From Ruminococcus sp. (GTDB lineage Bacteria > Bacillota > Clostridia > Oscillospirales > Ruminococcaceae): DNA of 42,452 nt. The notes under the pieces were generated by a model, which saw nothing but the letters and a program-made list of their open reading frames with translations, made no database searches and was not told the DNA's origin. A program made the translations under genes and the position numbers. The DNA is taken from positions 1 through 42,452 of the forward strand of contig JAISGY010000004.1 of NCBI GenBank assembly GCA_031262835.1, written 5' to 3'. Each line of letters opens with the position of its first letter. Position 1 is the first letter of the stretch. Positions 31,171 through 39,375 of the stretch are shown piece after piece.

Positions 31171-31793
31171 ACCCTGTACTGTTTAGTTCTGCCTTTCTTG
31201 TCGATTTCTGTAACAATTCCGATTGACAACAGCGTTTGAAGCGCGCCCCACGCGTCCCTGCCGTAAAGCCCCGTATGAGCGGCAAAATCACTTTGGGTAA
31301 AGACTTCGGACAGCCCTTCCGTGAAAATATGCCAGTCGTCAAGAACAATTTCTTCCAAAATCTCGTTAGGAAAACGATTAAGTTTAACCGCCGATTTGCC
31401 CTTGCCGGAACGCTCTTCGATTACGCTCATAAGGACTAAGATAAAAGAAAGTCGATCGTTTTGTAGAAACTCGCGGATTTTATACGCTTCGTTTAGGAAA
31501 TTAAACTTGGTTTTGTGCTTCGGCGAGGCGTACTTGCGCTTCGTTTCAATATTATATATAGTAGTCCCCGCGACAACGGGGTAAACCACAGTTACATTTG
31601 TTGCCGCAAGGAACGCCTTGAGCTTTTTGTTAAGCCGTTCAAATGCGGCGGTCTGGATTTCAATTATGCCCTGTTCCCCGACAATATCGGCAACAAACCC
31701 GCCGATTTTTATCTCGTGCGAGTCGGTGTGTTCCTCGAAACGCTTTTTGAGGTAGGCGTGAACACCCTTTTCACCGAGCGTACCTATACTCAT
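31164..31793 (-). CDS. Predicted PD-(D/E)XK nuclease-like protein with a winged-helix-like C-terminus
   Basis: The 209-residue product is not a named family for me. The N-terminal 75 residues carry EIKIGGFVADIVGEQGIIEIQTAAF, which has the spacing of a restriction-nuclease core: Asp36, then Glu45-x-Gln47 in place of the usual ExK. KLKAFLAATNVTVVYPV follows. A helical part at about 150-209 (FTQSDFAAHTGLYGRDAWGALQTLLSIGIV, then a beta hairpin) looks like a winged helix. I recall similar Firmicute hypotheticals beside tRNA synthetase or maf genes, unverified. It overlaps aspS by 4 bases and maf by 7. There is no modification partner, so it is not a restriction system as such. Confidence 0.72.
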   Translation of the reverse strand: MSIGTLGEKGVHAYLKKRFEEHTDSHEIKIGGFVADIVGEQGIIEIQTAAFERLNKKLKAFLAATNVTVVYPVVAGTTIYNIETKRKYASPKHKTKFNFLNEAYKIREFLQNDRLSFILVLMSVIEERSGKGKSAVKLNRFPNEILEEIVLDDWHIFTEGLSEVFTQSDFAAHTGLYGRDAWGALQTLLSIGIVTEIDKKGRTKQYRVC

Positions 31794-33553
31794 TTTACAG
31801 CAATCCCCAAGATGTCAAGGCTCTCTGTGTCAACTTTTGCCGGGCAGCCGCTCATCAGCTCGGAGGCGTTTTGCACCTTCGGGAAGGCAGTAACGTCCCT
31901 GAGGCTGTCCGCGCCGCACACAATCATCGCAAGGCGGTCGAGCCCGATTCCCATTCCGCCGTGGGGAGGGGAACCGTACCTGTACGCGTCGACAAGGAAG
32001 CCGAATTTCGCCTCAATTTCGTCGGGGGTAAGCCCCAATAAGCTGAACATCTTCTGTTGGAGTTCATGGTCGGTGATACGGATTGAGCCGCTCGACAGCT
32101 CCGTCCCGTTGACAACAAGGTCGAAAGCCTTAGCGTATACCTTTTCGGGCGCGGTTTCAAGAAATTCCAAGCACTCGTCCTTCGGCATAGTAAAGGGGTG
32201 GTGCATAGCAAGCCAATTGCCCGTCTCCTCGTCCTTTTCAAAGAACGGAAAATCAACCACCCAAAGGAAGTTAAAGCCCTCCGGGATAATACCGAGTTTC
32301 GCGGCGGTAACGCTTCTAAGCGATCCAAGAAGCGGCAGAATTTTCCCGGGTTTCCCGGCGGCAAAGAGGATAACGTCGCCCTTTTCGGCGTTTACAGCGG
32401 CTAAAACCTCGGCAAGCTTCCCTTCGGGGAGGAATTTCGCGAAGGAACAGTTCGGGGCATCGTCCGCCCAGCGAATATAGGGCACGCCGCTCGCGCCGAT
32501 TCCCTTCGCGTATTCGATAAGCTTGTCCATTTCCTTGCGGGTGTAAATTGACGCGGCGTTTTTTACATTAATTGCCTTAATGCTGCCGCCGTCGGCAATT
32601 GCGTTATTGAAAACGACAAAATCCGTGTCGGACAAAATTGCAGTTACGTCTTTAATTGTGTTGCCGAAACGTGTGTCGGGCTTGTCGGAGCCGTAACTTT
32701 CCATCGCTTCCGTAAAAGTCATTCGCGGGAGGGGCGTAGCAATGTTAACGCCTTTTACCTCATCAAAAAGCTTTGCAATAAAGCCTTCCGCAACATTTAA
32801 AATGTCGTCAACGTCCACAAAACTCATTTCAAGGTCAATCTGCATGAACTCGGGCTGACGGTCGGCGCGGAGGTCCTCGTCGCGAAAGCACTTTGCAATC
32901 TGGATATACTTGTCAAACCCCGCAACCATACAGAGCTGTTTGTAAATCTGGGGCGATTGGGGGAGGGCGTAAAACTCGCCGGGGTGAATCCGGGACGGAA
33001 CAAGATAGTCCCTCGCGCCCTCGGGGGTTGACTTCATGAGGCACGGGGTGTCGAGCTCCAAGAAGCCGTTGTCGTAAAAATAGTCCCGGGCAATTTTGGT
33101 AATCTTGCCCCTTGTTATCATGTTTTTTTGGAGGACGCTTCTGCGCAAATCGAGGTAGCGGTATTTGAGGCGCAGTTCCTCGTTGGCATTGGTGTTATCG
33201 GTAATCTCGAATGGGGAAGTTTCCGCCTTCGAGAGGATTTTCAGCTCCGTTACGGCAATTTCAACAGCCCCGGTAGGAATATCGGGGTTCGCCTTCTCCC
33301 TTGCGCGCACCGTTCCCATAGCCATAAGAACAAACTCGGAGCGGCAACTTTCCGCCTTGTCGAAAATCTCGCGCGGGGTGCTGTCGTCGAAGGCAAGCTG
33401 AACAATGCCGGTGCGGTCGCGAAGGTCGATAAAGATGAGGTTGCCGAGGCGGCGGGATTTTTTTACAAAACCGCCGACGGTAACGGTGTCATTAACTTTA
33501 GAAACTTCCCCGCAATAGCAAGAACGCTTCATACTGCCCATTGTTTCAGCCAT
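31790..33553 (-). CDS. aspS: Aspartyl-tRNA synthetase (bacterial type)
   Basis: AspS charges tRNA-Asp (or tRNA-Asp and tRNA-Asn if non-discriminating). The 587 residues comprise an N-terminal OB-fold anticodon domain (about 15-105), class II core with motif 2 at FRDEDLRADRQPEF, the bacterial GAD insertion (about 290-420), and motif 3 GMGIGLDRLAM near the C-terminus. It begins one base after the hisS stop, the classical hisS-aspS pair of Firmicutes. Whether it is discriminating cannot be judged by eye. Confidence 0.96.
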   Translation of the reverse strand: MAETMGSMKRSCYCGEVSKVNDTVTVGGFVKKSRRLGNLIFIDLRDRTGIVQLAFDDSTPREIFDKAESCRSEFVLMAMGTVRAREKANPDIPTGAVEIAVTELKILSKAETSPFEITDNTNANEELRLKYRYLDLRRSVLQKNMITRGKITKIARDYFYDNGFLELDTPCLMKSTPEGARDYLVPSRIHPGEFYALPQSPQIYKQLCMVAGFDKYIQIAKCFRDEDLRADRQPEFMQIDLEMSFVDVDDILNVAEGFIAKLFDEVKGVNIATPLPRMTFTEAMESYGSDKPDTRFGNTIKDVTAILSDTDFVVFNNAIADGGSIKAINVKNAASIYTRKEMDKLIEYAKGIGASGVPYIRWADDAPNCSFAKFLPEGKLAEVLAAVNAEKGDVILFAAGKPGKILPLLGSLRSVTAAKLGIIPEGFNFLWVVDFPFFEKDEETGNWLAMHHPFTMPKDECLEFLETAPEKVYAKAFDLVVNGTELSSGSIRITDHELQQKMFSLLGLTPDEIEAKFGFLVDAYRYGSPPHGGMGIGLDRLAMIVCGADSLRDVTAFPKVQNASELMSGCPAKVDTESLDILGIAVK

Positions 33554-33554
33554 T

Positions 33555-34799
33555 TTATACCAGTTCCTTTATATCAACAATCTTTTCTTCGCCTGTAGTC
33601 ATGTCCTTAAGGCGAATTTTTCCCGTTTCAATTTCGTTGCCGCCGATAATGCAGGCGAATTTTACCCCGGTCTTATCGGCATATTTCATCTGCGCCTTGA
33701 TGCTTCGGTCAGACACATCGGAAAGCACCGAAATGCCCTTCCCCCGAAGCGCGGCAACTATTTCAAGAGCTTTTTGCTTTTCATCGGGTGCGGAGCCGCT
33801 TCCGATGTAATACTCAATTCCTTGCGATGCGGGAATCTCTTTCCCCTGCTCACCCATCGCCATCAACAGCCGCTCCAAGCCCATAGCGAACCCAAGCGCG
33901 GGGGTAGGCTTTCCGCCGATTTCTTCAAAGAGCCCGTCATACCGCCCGCCCGCTAAGACTGTCCCTTGCGTACCAACGCCCGAAGCGATAAACTCGAAGA
34001 CGGTTTTTGTGTAGTAGTCAAGACCCCTTACAATTCGCGGATTGACCGTGTACTTTACGCCCGAACTGTCGAGAATTTGTTTTAGCTTTTCAAAATGCTC
34101 CCTGCAATCATCACAAACAAAGTCCAAGATAACCGGCGCACCCTCCGCAACCTCTTTACATACAGGCGATTTGCAGTCAAGTATACGCATTGGATTAATT
34201 TCAAGACGGGTCTTGCAGGTGTTACAAAGGGTGTCGATATGTTTCCCGAAATACTCGCGGAGGGCTGCTGTATAGGCTTTCCGACACTCTTTACAGCCGA
34301 TAGAATTAATCTCAAGCGCGATTTGCTCCAAGCCGAAACGCCCGAAAATTTCAGCCGCGAAGGAGATAAGCTCGGCATCGGCGTAGGGGGAAGCACTCCC
34401 GAAACTTTCCGCGCCGAATTGGTGAAATTCGCGAAGTCTGCCTTTCTGGACGTTTTCGTAGCGATATGCAGTAATATTATACCATATTTTTTGCGGCAAG
34501 GGGAAATTGCCGGCGGTCAAGCCGTTTTGCAGTGCCGCCCTGACTGCGCCCGCCGTTCCTTCGGGGCGGAGCGTTATGCTTCGCCCGCCGCGGTCGTTGA
34601 AGGTATACATTTCCTTCCCGACAATGTCGGAGCTTTCGCCCACAGAGCGCGCAAAAAGCTCGGTGTATTCAAAAACCGGGAAGCGCATTTCGTTAAAGCC
34701 GTAAACCGCTGCGAGTTCGGCTAAGGCTTTTTCTATATATTGCCATTTATAAACATCAGCGGGCAGTATATCCTCGGTGCCCTTTGGTCTTTGTATCAT
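33555..34799 (-). CDS. hisS: Histidyl-tRNA synthetase
   Basis: HisS charges tRNA-His. The 414 residues have RPKGTEDILPAD at the N-terminus, motif 2 around YRYENVQKGRLREFHQFGAE, the histidine motifs RGLDYYTKTVFEF and GGRYDGL, motif 3 ALGFAMGLERLLM, and a C-terminal anticodon-binding domain. A CxxC pair, LCNTCKTRLEIN, lies in the insertion domain. RBS GTGGAGAT. It is preceded after 12 bases by the mgsA-like gene. No T-box is present. Confidence 0.96.
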   Translation of the reverse strand: MIQRPKGTEDILPADVYKWQYIEKALAELAAVYGFNEMRFPVFEYTELFARSVGESSDIVGKEMYTFNDRGGRSITLRPEGTAGAVRAALQNGLTAGNFPLPQKIWYNITAYRYENVQKGRLREFHQFGAESFGSASPYADAELISFAAEIFGRFGLEQIALEINSIGCKECRKAYTAALREYFGKHIDTLCNTCKTRLEINPMRILDCKSPVCKEVAEGAPVILDFVCDDCREHFEKLKQILDSSGVKYTVNPRIVRGLDYYTKTVFEFIASGVGTQGTVLAGGRYDGLFEEIGGKPTPALGFAMGLERLLMAMGEQGKEIPASQGIEYYIGSGSAPDEKQKALEIVAALRGKGISVLSDVSDRSIKAQMKYADKTGVKFACIIGGNEIETGKIRLKDMTTGEEKIVDIKELV

Positions 34800-34811
34800 A
34801 AAATCTCCACT

Positions 34812-35249
34812 TTAATACAGGTTGTCCGATAAAAGCTCGACAATATCGGCTGTGCCCTTTGAGGCTTGACGCCAATCTAAGTCGCCGCGCTGGAGGGCAA
34901 GTATTAACGCCTCGGCGGTTGCGATATTGGTCGCGACGGGAATATTATGGGAATCGCACAAACGAAGTATATCCGACTCGTCCGGGTCGTTTTTCTGCCT
35001 TGAGATTGGGTTTCTGAAAAAGAGGAGCAGGTCGATTTCGCCGCAGCTTATCATTGCGCCGATTTGTTGCGCGCCGCCCGATGCGCCGGGGAGAAAGGGT
35101 TGTACGGTAAGTCCGGTTTTTTGTATTATAAGGTTTCCTGTGCCCGCCGTCGCGCATAGCGTGTGTTTCTCTAAAATTCCGCTGTATGCAAGACAAAACT
35201 GCACCAGCAGCTCTTTTTTCGCGTCGTGCGCGATAAGCGCGATATTCAT
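34812..35249 (-). CDS. Methylglyoxal synthase homologue lacking catalytic residues
   Basis: The 145 residues from ATG 35249 follow RBS GAGGGGA; an ATG 15 bases earlier overlaps that RBS. The fold is clearly MgsA: NIALIAHDAKKELL, the phosphate-site region ATAGTGNLI, GGAQQIGAMIS, DLLLFFRNP, and HNIPVATNIATAE. But residues that I recall as catalytic in the E. coli enzyme are changed: Asp71 is Ala60, Asp91 is Asn80, and His98 is Asn87; only Asp101 is kept (Asp90). The phosphate loop TGTTG is also altered. So conversion of DHAP to methylglyoxal is doubtful, and a binding or regulatory role is possible. It is first in the hisS-aspS unit. An extended -10 box (TGGTATAAT) lies at 35292-35300. Confidence 0.85.
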   Translation of the reverse strand: MNIALIAHDAKKELLVQFCLAYSGILEKHTLCATAGTGNLIIQKTGLTVQPFLPGASGGAQQIGAMISCGEIDLLLFFRNPISRQKNDPDESDILRLCDSHNIPVATNIATAEALILALQRGDLDWRQASKGTADIVELLSDNLY

Positions 35250-35291
35250 GGCTTTTCCCCTCATATCTTCCCTTATGTTCTATTCATTACA

Positions 35292-35300
35292 ATTATACCA
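35292..35300 (-). promoter_or_regulatory. Extended -10 promoter element for the mgsA-like to tsaB operon
   Basis: Minus strand TGGTATAAT without a good -35 box lies about 43 bases before the ATG at 35249. The surrounding 90 bases are almost only A and T. Confidence 0.5.
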
Positions 35301-35356
35301 CAAAATAAATAAAAAATAAAGAATAAAATGTTATTAAATTGTGCATTTAATATAAA

Positions 35357-36892
35357 TTATATTATTTCGCGCAGAATGAGGTAAGCGACAGTCGCAAGAC
35401 TTTTCGCCTCAACATAGTTTGCGTCGACGATATAGTTGCCGTTTTCAAGCTCTTCCTTAATCCTTGTAACCTCCGGCAGACCGCGCTTAACCTCCCCCAT
35501 GTCGGGGAAGACGAAGCAGGCTTTCTGCATGATTTCGCGGATTTTGGTGCGAAGGCCGACAGGGATAGGCTTTGCGTCAAAGCGGCGCAGGAATCGATAG
35601 GTCGTAAGCTTCTCGGGGTTAACCGGCTTTTCGCGGAGCCTCTTTGTAATCTGCTCCGCGCAGGACCGCCCGAAGACGAGAGCTTCAAGGAGACTGTTCG
35701 AGGCAAGGCGGTTCTGCCCGTGAACGCCCGTATGCGCGCACTCGCCGCAGGCATAGAGGCGGTTAACAGACGTCTGCCCGGTTACGTCAACGTTTATCCC
35801 GCCCATGAGGTAGTGGTGGCAGGGGTAAATCGGAATCTTGTCGGTCGTCATGTCAATCCCTTTTGAGAGGAGAAACTTATTTATCGCCGGGAAATGTTCC
35901 CTTATAAAATCGGCGGGTTTGTGGGTTATGTCAAGGTAAAATTCATCGGATGAGAGTTTTTTTGCCTCCGAAATTATAGCGTGTGAAACAACGTCGCGGG
36001 GCGCAAGCTCCATCCGCTCCGGGTCGTAATCCGCCATAAAACGCCGCCCGTCCCGGTTAATAAGGTACGCACCCTCGCCCCTGACGGACTCGGAGATAAG
36101 GAAACACTCTCTTGTTCCGGTCTCACTCTTGTCGTTAAAAGCCGTCGGGTGAAATTGTATATAACTCAGGTTTTTAATCTTCGCGCCGAGTTCGTAGGCT
36201 ATGCAGATTCCGTCGCCGGTTGCGATTGAGGCGTTTGTTGTACGCTCGTAAACGCGCCCGATTCCTCCCGTTGCAAGGATAAAGTAAGCGCAATCGAAGG
36301 TCTCGTGGTGTCCGCCTTGCAAGTTTGCCGGAACGGTTCCATTCTGAACGGGGGTTACGTCCCCCTTCTCGCCGACAAAAAGCACATCTGCCGAAAAGCC
36401 GGTATGTGTGCATTTAAGGTTACAAAGCTCCGCTTCCGACATAACGGTAATATTATCCCGCGACAAAACCTGCTCGCGCAAGCGGCTTGTAACCTCGTTG
36501 CCGGAGCTGTCCTTGTAGTGGAAAATTCTGCGGCGGCAGTGCCCGCCCTCTAAGGTGCGGTGGTAGTTTCCACAGCTGTCCTTGTCGAAATCGACGCCGA
36601 AATTAATAACCCGCTCAATGTCAAGAGGGGCTTCCGAAACGAGTTTCCAGAGCGTTTCGGGGTTGTTCTTAAAACCCCCGGCGCGGAGGCTGTCGTGGTA
36701 ATGGAGGTTGTAGTTGTCGTCGTCGGCGGGGTTATAAACCGCCGCAATTCCGCCTTGGGCAAGGCTTGAGTTGCAGACTTCAAGCGACTGCTTCGATAAA
36801 AGCAGAACTGTTATATCTTTTGGAAGGCAGAGCGCGGCATAAAGCCCCGCAACGCCCGCTCCCGCTATTATTACATGGTATTTTGTGTTCAA
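35357..36892 (-). CDS. nadB: L-aspartate oxidase
   Basis: NadB oxidises L-aspartate to iminoaspartate in de novo NAD synthesis, using fumarate as acceptor in anaerobes. The 511-residue flavoprotein has FAD-binding GAGVAGLYAA (11-20), LAQGGIAAVYNPADD, HRRTLEGGH-like and FHPTAF substrate regions, SESVRGEGAYL, and the HYLMGGINVD and GECAHTGVHGQNRLASNSLLEALVFG signatures. TTG start with AAGG 8 bases before. nadA and nadC are absent here, so the pathway is completed elsewhere. It lies 9 bases after the DHH gene. Confidence 0.94.
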   Translation of the reverse strand: MNTKYHVIIAGAGVAGLYAALCLPKDITVLLLSKQSLEVCNSSLAQGGIAAVYNPADDDNYNLHYHDSLRAGGFKNNPETLWKLVSEAPLDIERVINFGVDFDKDSCGNYHRTLEGGHCRRRIFHYKDSSGNEVTSRLREQVLSRDNITVMSEAELCNLKCTHTGFSADVLFVGEKGDVTPVQNGTVPANLQGGHHETFDCAYFILATGGIGRVYERTTNASIATGDGICIAYELGAKIKNLSYIQFHPTAFNDKSETGTRECFLISESVRGEGAYLINRDGRRFMADYDPERMELAPRDVVSHAIISEAKKLSSDEFYLDITHKPADFIREHFPAINKFLLSKGIDMTTDKIPIYPCHHYLMGGINVDVTGQTSVNRLYACGECAHTGVHGQNRLASNSLLEALVFGRSCAEQITKRLREKPVNPEKLTTYRFLRRFDAKPIPVGLRTKIREIMQKACFVFPDMGEVKRGLPEVTRIKEELENGNYIVDANYVEAKSLATVAYLILREII

Positions 36893-36901
36893 TATTGTAC
36901 C

Positions 36902-37837
36902 TTAAATCTCCGCGTAGAGTTCTTTATAGTTAACAAGTTCGTAAAGCATCTTCGGGAGTTCTTCCGCCATGTTTTCGTCCGAAAATTGGCAGGTTCCGAC
37001 TGCCTTATGCCCGCCGCCGCCGTACTTTAACATGAGTCTGCCGACGTTGACATCGGAGGTGCGGTTGAGGATTGAATACCCGACGGCAGCGGAACAGCCC
37101 GCGCCGCCCTTGCCGGAAACAATCCACGCGGAGATGTTCTGCTCGGGGTAGAGGCTGTAGATGAGGAAGCGGTTGCCGGAATAAATCGGGTCAACGCCGC
37201 GAAGGTCTGTTATTATAACGTCCTTCTCGATTCGGGTATGCGCCGCAACCATTTGTTTAAAATTTTCCGTCTGTTCATAGTATGTATCAATCCGCTCGCG
37301 GACGTCGGGAAGGGCAAGAATCTCGTCGGTTGACATTGTTCTTACACAATCTATAAGTTTTTCCATTAATTGATAATTCGAGATAGTAAACTTGCGCCAA
37401 CGCCCAAGCCCCGTCCTCGGGTCCATGAGGTAGCCGATTAAAATCCAGCCCTCGGGAGAAAGCACCTCCTCGCGGGTAAGACTCCCGGAGTCAACCTTAT
37501 CAACGGCAACCATTATATCGTCGTAATACTCCCCGAAACGCTCTCTGCCGCCGTAATAATCGTAGACAATCCGCGCGCAGGACGGCGCAATACGGCTTTC
37601 GCCGACGTACTGCCCCTTTAGCTGGTTGCGTTCAAATTCGCTTGAGTGGTGGTCGAACCAGAGCCCGCAGCCCTTAACGTACGGGACGTTCGCAAGGCAA
37701 TCTGTTTCCAAAACCTCAACAAGCCCGTCCTGAAGGTCTTTCGGGTGGGCGAATTTCCATGAATCAATTACTCCCGCGTCTTTTAAAAGTGCCGCACAGG
37801 CAAGTCCGTCAAAATCGGAACGGGTTATCAGTCTCAT
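36902..37837 (-). CDS. DHH-family phosphoesterase
   Basis: The 311-residue product has the DHH superfamily metal motifs: RSDFDG (6-11), LWFDHHSSE (about 59-67, Asp62-His63-His64), a conserved VDKVDSG, and the DHHA1-type KYGGGGHKAVGTCQF near the C-terminus. Members include exopolyphosphatases, NrnA/NrnB oligoribonucleases and cyclic dinucleotide phosphodiesterases. This one lacks a PAS or GGDEF domain and TM helices, so a soluble NrnB- or exopolyphosphatase-like hydrolase is most likely. RBS AAGGAGAT. It probably forms a unit with nadB. Confidence 0.88.
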   Translation of the reverse strand: MRLITRSDFDGLACAALLKDAGVIDSWKFAHPKDLQDGLVEVLETDCLANVPYVKGCGLWFDHHSSEFERNQLKGQYVGESRIAPSCARIVYDYYGGRERFGEYYDDIMVAVDKVDSGSLTREEVLSPEGWILIGYLMDPRTGLGRWRKFTISNYQLMEKLIDCVRTMSTDEILALPDVRERIDTYYEQTENFKQMVAAHTRIEKDVIITDLRGVDPIYSGNRFLIYSLYPEQNISAWIVSGKGGAGCSAAVGYSILNRTSDVNVGRLMLKYGGGGHKAVGTCQFSDENMAEELPKMLYELVNYKELYAEI

Positions 37838-37912
37838 AAACTTTATCTCCTTCGCTCTGGGGATATATAAAATAGCAATTTCATGCGGTCGGTAATTTCA
37901 CGTACGGGAGGC

Positions 37913-39160
37913 TTATCGCCGCTTACTTGTTTGGTCGTCAATCAGCTTCATGAGTTCGTCAACGGTGCTTCTCTGTTTTTTGCGTCTTACGGGGGCAATC
38001 TTTTCTTTCGGGACAACCGCGCCCTCGGGGATATTACCTATCGGTTCGGCAAAGCCGCTGTCTTCGGCTCTTTCGTCGTGTTTATAATATTCGCGGACGG
38101 TATCTTCAAAGCCTGCCTGTCGCGGGGATTGCGGTGCGGTCTGTTGCAGCCTTGTAACCTCTTCGGGGATAACGCTTGCGGGTTTCGGGCGGAGTGCGGA
38201 GCTGTCTGTCCTCTCGTTATCGCGGATAAGGTCACTTATGTTTGTCTTTTTAACCTCGGGGTCACTGCCTTCGGGCGGTAAAAAGAGCACAGGCGCGTCG
38301 TTTTCTTTCTCGGGATATCCGATACGGCTTGCGAATTTCGGTCCGGGTTCAGGTTGGGTGTTGCTCGGGGTTTTACCCCTATATGCACCGATTGCGATTT
38401 GTCGGGTTGCGTCGTTTCCTCTTGTTTTCGGGACTTCGGCGATTCCGGCGCGTCCTCGCTCGTCTATGGAAAGCTTCCGCTCGGTCTTCGGGGGCTCGGG
38501 GTTGTTCATTCTCTCAAGCTCTGCCGTGAAGCCCGAAAGGCGCATTGAGCCGTGTTCAAGCGGGCGTTCCGACATTATCTCGGCGAGTTCTTCCGCCTTT
38601 TCCTTCTCCGGCTTATCACTCTCTTCTTCGTCAGCCTTCTCCCTTGCGAACCTTGCGATTTGGTAGATAATGATAAGAGTTAAGGGGATAATAACAGCGA
38701 TAATTATTCCGGGGACGGAGGTTGCAACCCCCAAAAGCTGCCCCATTACGGGGTCTTTATACTTCGCGACGGCAACTATCCGCTCCGCGTCGATGTTAAA
38801 AGCCTTCGACTCGTCGACTGTGTCGTATTTTACAAGGAAAGTGGGCGGTGTGCCCGCTGTTCCGGGATTTACGGCAATTACGCGGATTATTGTAATACGG
38901 CTGTCGAACTGGGCGATAACGGCATCTTGCGGCTCGATTTTCTCGGGGTCGGTTTTAACCGCGATAACCATATCGCCGGGCATAATTTCCGTCTCCATGT
39001 AGACTTCGTTTGTCCTTAAAAAGTAGATGCCGAAAACCGAACTCGGCGTTCCGTCCGTCTTAAAGAAGAAGTTGAAGACTAAAACGCCGCCGATTAAAAC
39101 GGTAAGCACAATTATAATTAATACGCGGACAATAATTCCGGCACTTTTTTTTCGTTTCAT
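37913..39160 (-). CDS. SipW-like signal-peptidase-fold membrane protein without catalytic residues
   Basis: The 415-residue product has TM helix 1 at about 11-31 and an S26 peptidase-like beta domain at about 40-135 (EVYMETEIMPGDMVIAVK, then DAVIAQFDSRITIIRVIAV). TM helix 2 lies at about 149-168, then a 245-residue charged, Pro/Glu/Arg-rich cytoplasmic tail. The TM-beta-TM layout is that of SipW/archaeal-type signal peptidases. However the position of the catalytic Ser (SMxPT) is Tyr54, and the His of the THRV motif is Ile92, so proteolysis is unlikely. The tail resembles the disordered tail of the bactofilin-linked protein. Its role is unknown. It is transcribed from 39329-39357 through a leader with two GC hairpins. 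Confidence 0.78.
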   Translation of the reverse strand: MKRKKSAGIIVRVLIIIVLTVLIGGVLVFNFFFKTDGTPSSVFGIYFLRTNEVYMETEIMPGDMVIAVKTDPEKIEPQDAVIAQFDSRITIIRVIAVNPGTAGTPPTFLVKYDTVDESKAFNIDAERIVAVAKYKDPVMGQLLGVATSVPGIIIAVIIPLTLIIIYQIARFAREKADEEESDKPEKEKAEELAEIMSERPLEHGSMRLSGFTAELERMNNPEPPKTERKLSIDERGRAGIAEVPKTRGNDATRQIAIGAYRGKTPSNTQPEPGPKFASRIGYPEKENDAPVLFLPPEGSDPEVKKTNISDLIRDNERTDSSALRPKPASVIPEEVTRLQQTAPQSPRQAGFEDTVREYYKHDERAEDSGFAEPIGNIPEGAVVPKEKIAPVRRKKQRSTVDELMKLIDDQTSKRR

Positions 39161-39184
39161 TTTAATTCCCTAATTAATTTTGTG

Positions 39185-39211
39185 TTCCTCCCCGCCTGCG
39201 GCGGGGGGGAA
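39185..39211. repeat. GC hairpin element, copy 3
   Basis: TTCCTCCCCGCC-TGC-GGCGGGGGGGAA belongs to the same hairpin family as in the fabF-accB and accB-fabZ gaps. It lies in the leader of the SipW-like gene. Confidence 0.75.
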
Positions 39212-39315
39212 TACTGTAAATAACAATCGACACAGTAATTGATTTTGTGTTTCCCCCGCCTCCGGCGGGGGAAACACATTCCGGCGCAGGGGGATACTGT
39301 AAATAACAATCGACA
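39211..39315. repeat. 22-base direct repeat flanking a GC hairpin
   Basis: ATACTGTAAATAACAATCGACA occurs at 39211-39232 and 39294-39315 (83 bases apart), each just beyond a G-rich run. With the hairpins this makes a tandem duplication of about 80 bases inside the 5' leader of the SipW-like gene. Confidence 0.85.
39246..39278. repeat. GC hairpin element, copy 4
   Basis: A perfect 15-bp stem TGTGTTTCCCCCGCC with loop TCC (39246-39260 with 39264-39278), 60 bases from copy 3. Confidence 0.85.
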
Positions 39316-39328
39316 ATGAGTTAATTCT

Positions 39329-39357
39329 ATTATAGCATAAAATATTGTCGTTTGCAA
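39329..39357 (-). promoter_or_regulatory. Promoter of the SipW-like gene
   Basis: On the minus strand TTGCAA (39357-39352), 17 bases, TATAAT (39334-39329). Start near 39322, giving a leader of about 160 bases containing the duplicated hairpin elements. Confidence 0.7.
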
Positions 39358-39375
39358 GTAATTTTACGAAAATAT

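Noticed and set aside
31164..31793. Type II restriction endonuclease
   Set aside because: No methyltransferase partner nearby (the one at 4096 is a small-molecule type 27 kb away) and the gene is embedded in a housekeeping operon.
31515..32480. 321-codon plus-strand frame over the nuclease-like and aspS genes
   Set aside because: aspS on the other strand has all synthetase motifs; this frame has none and no RBS.
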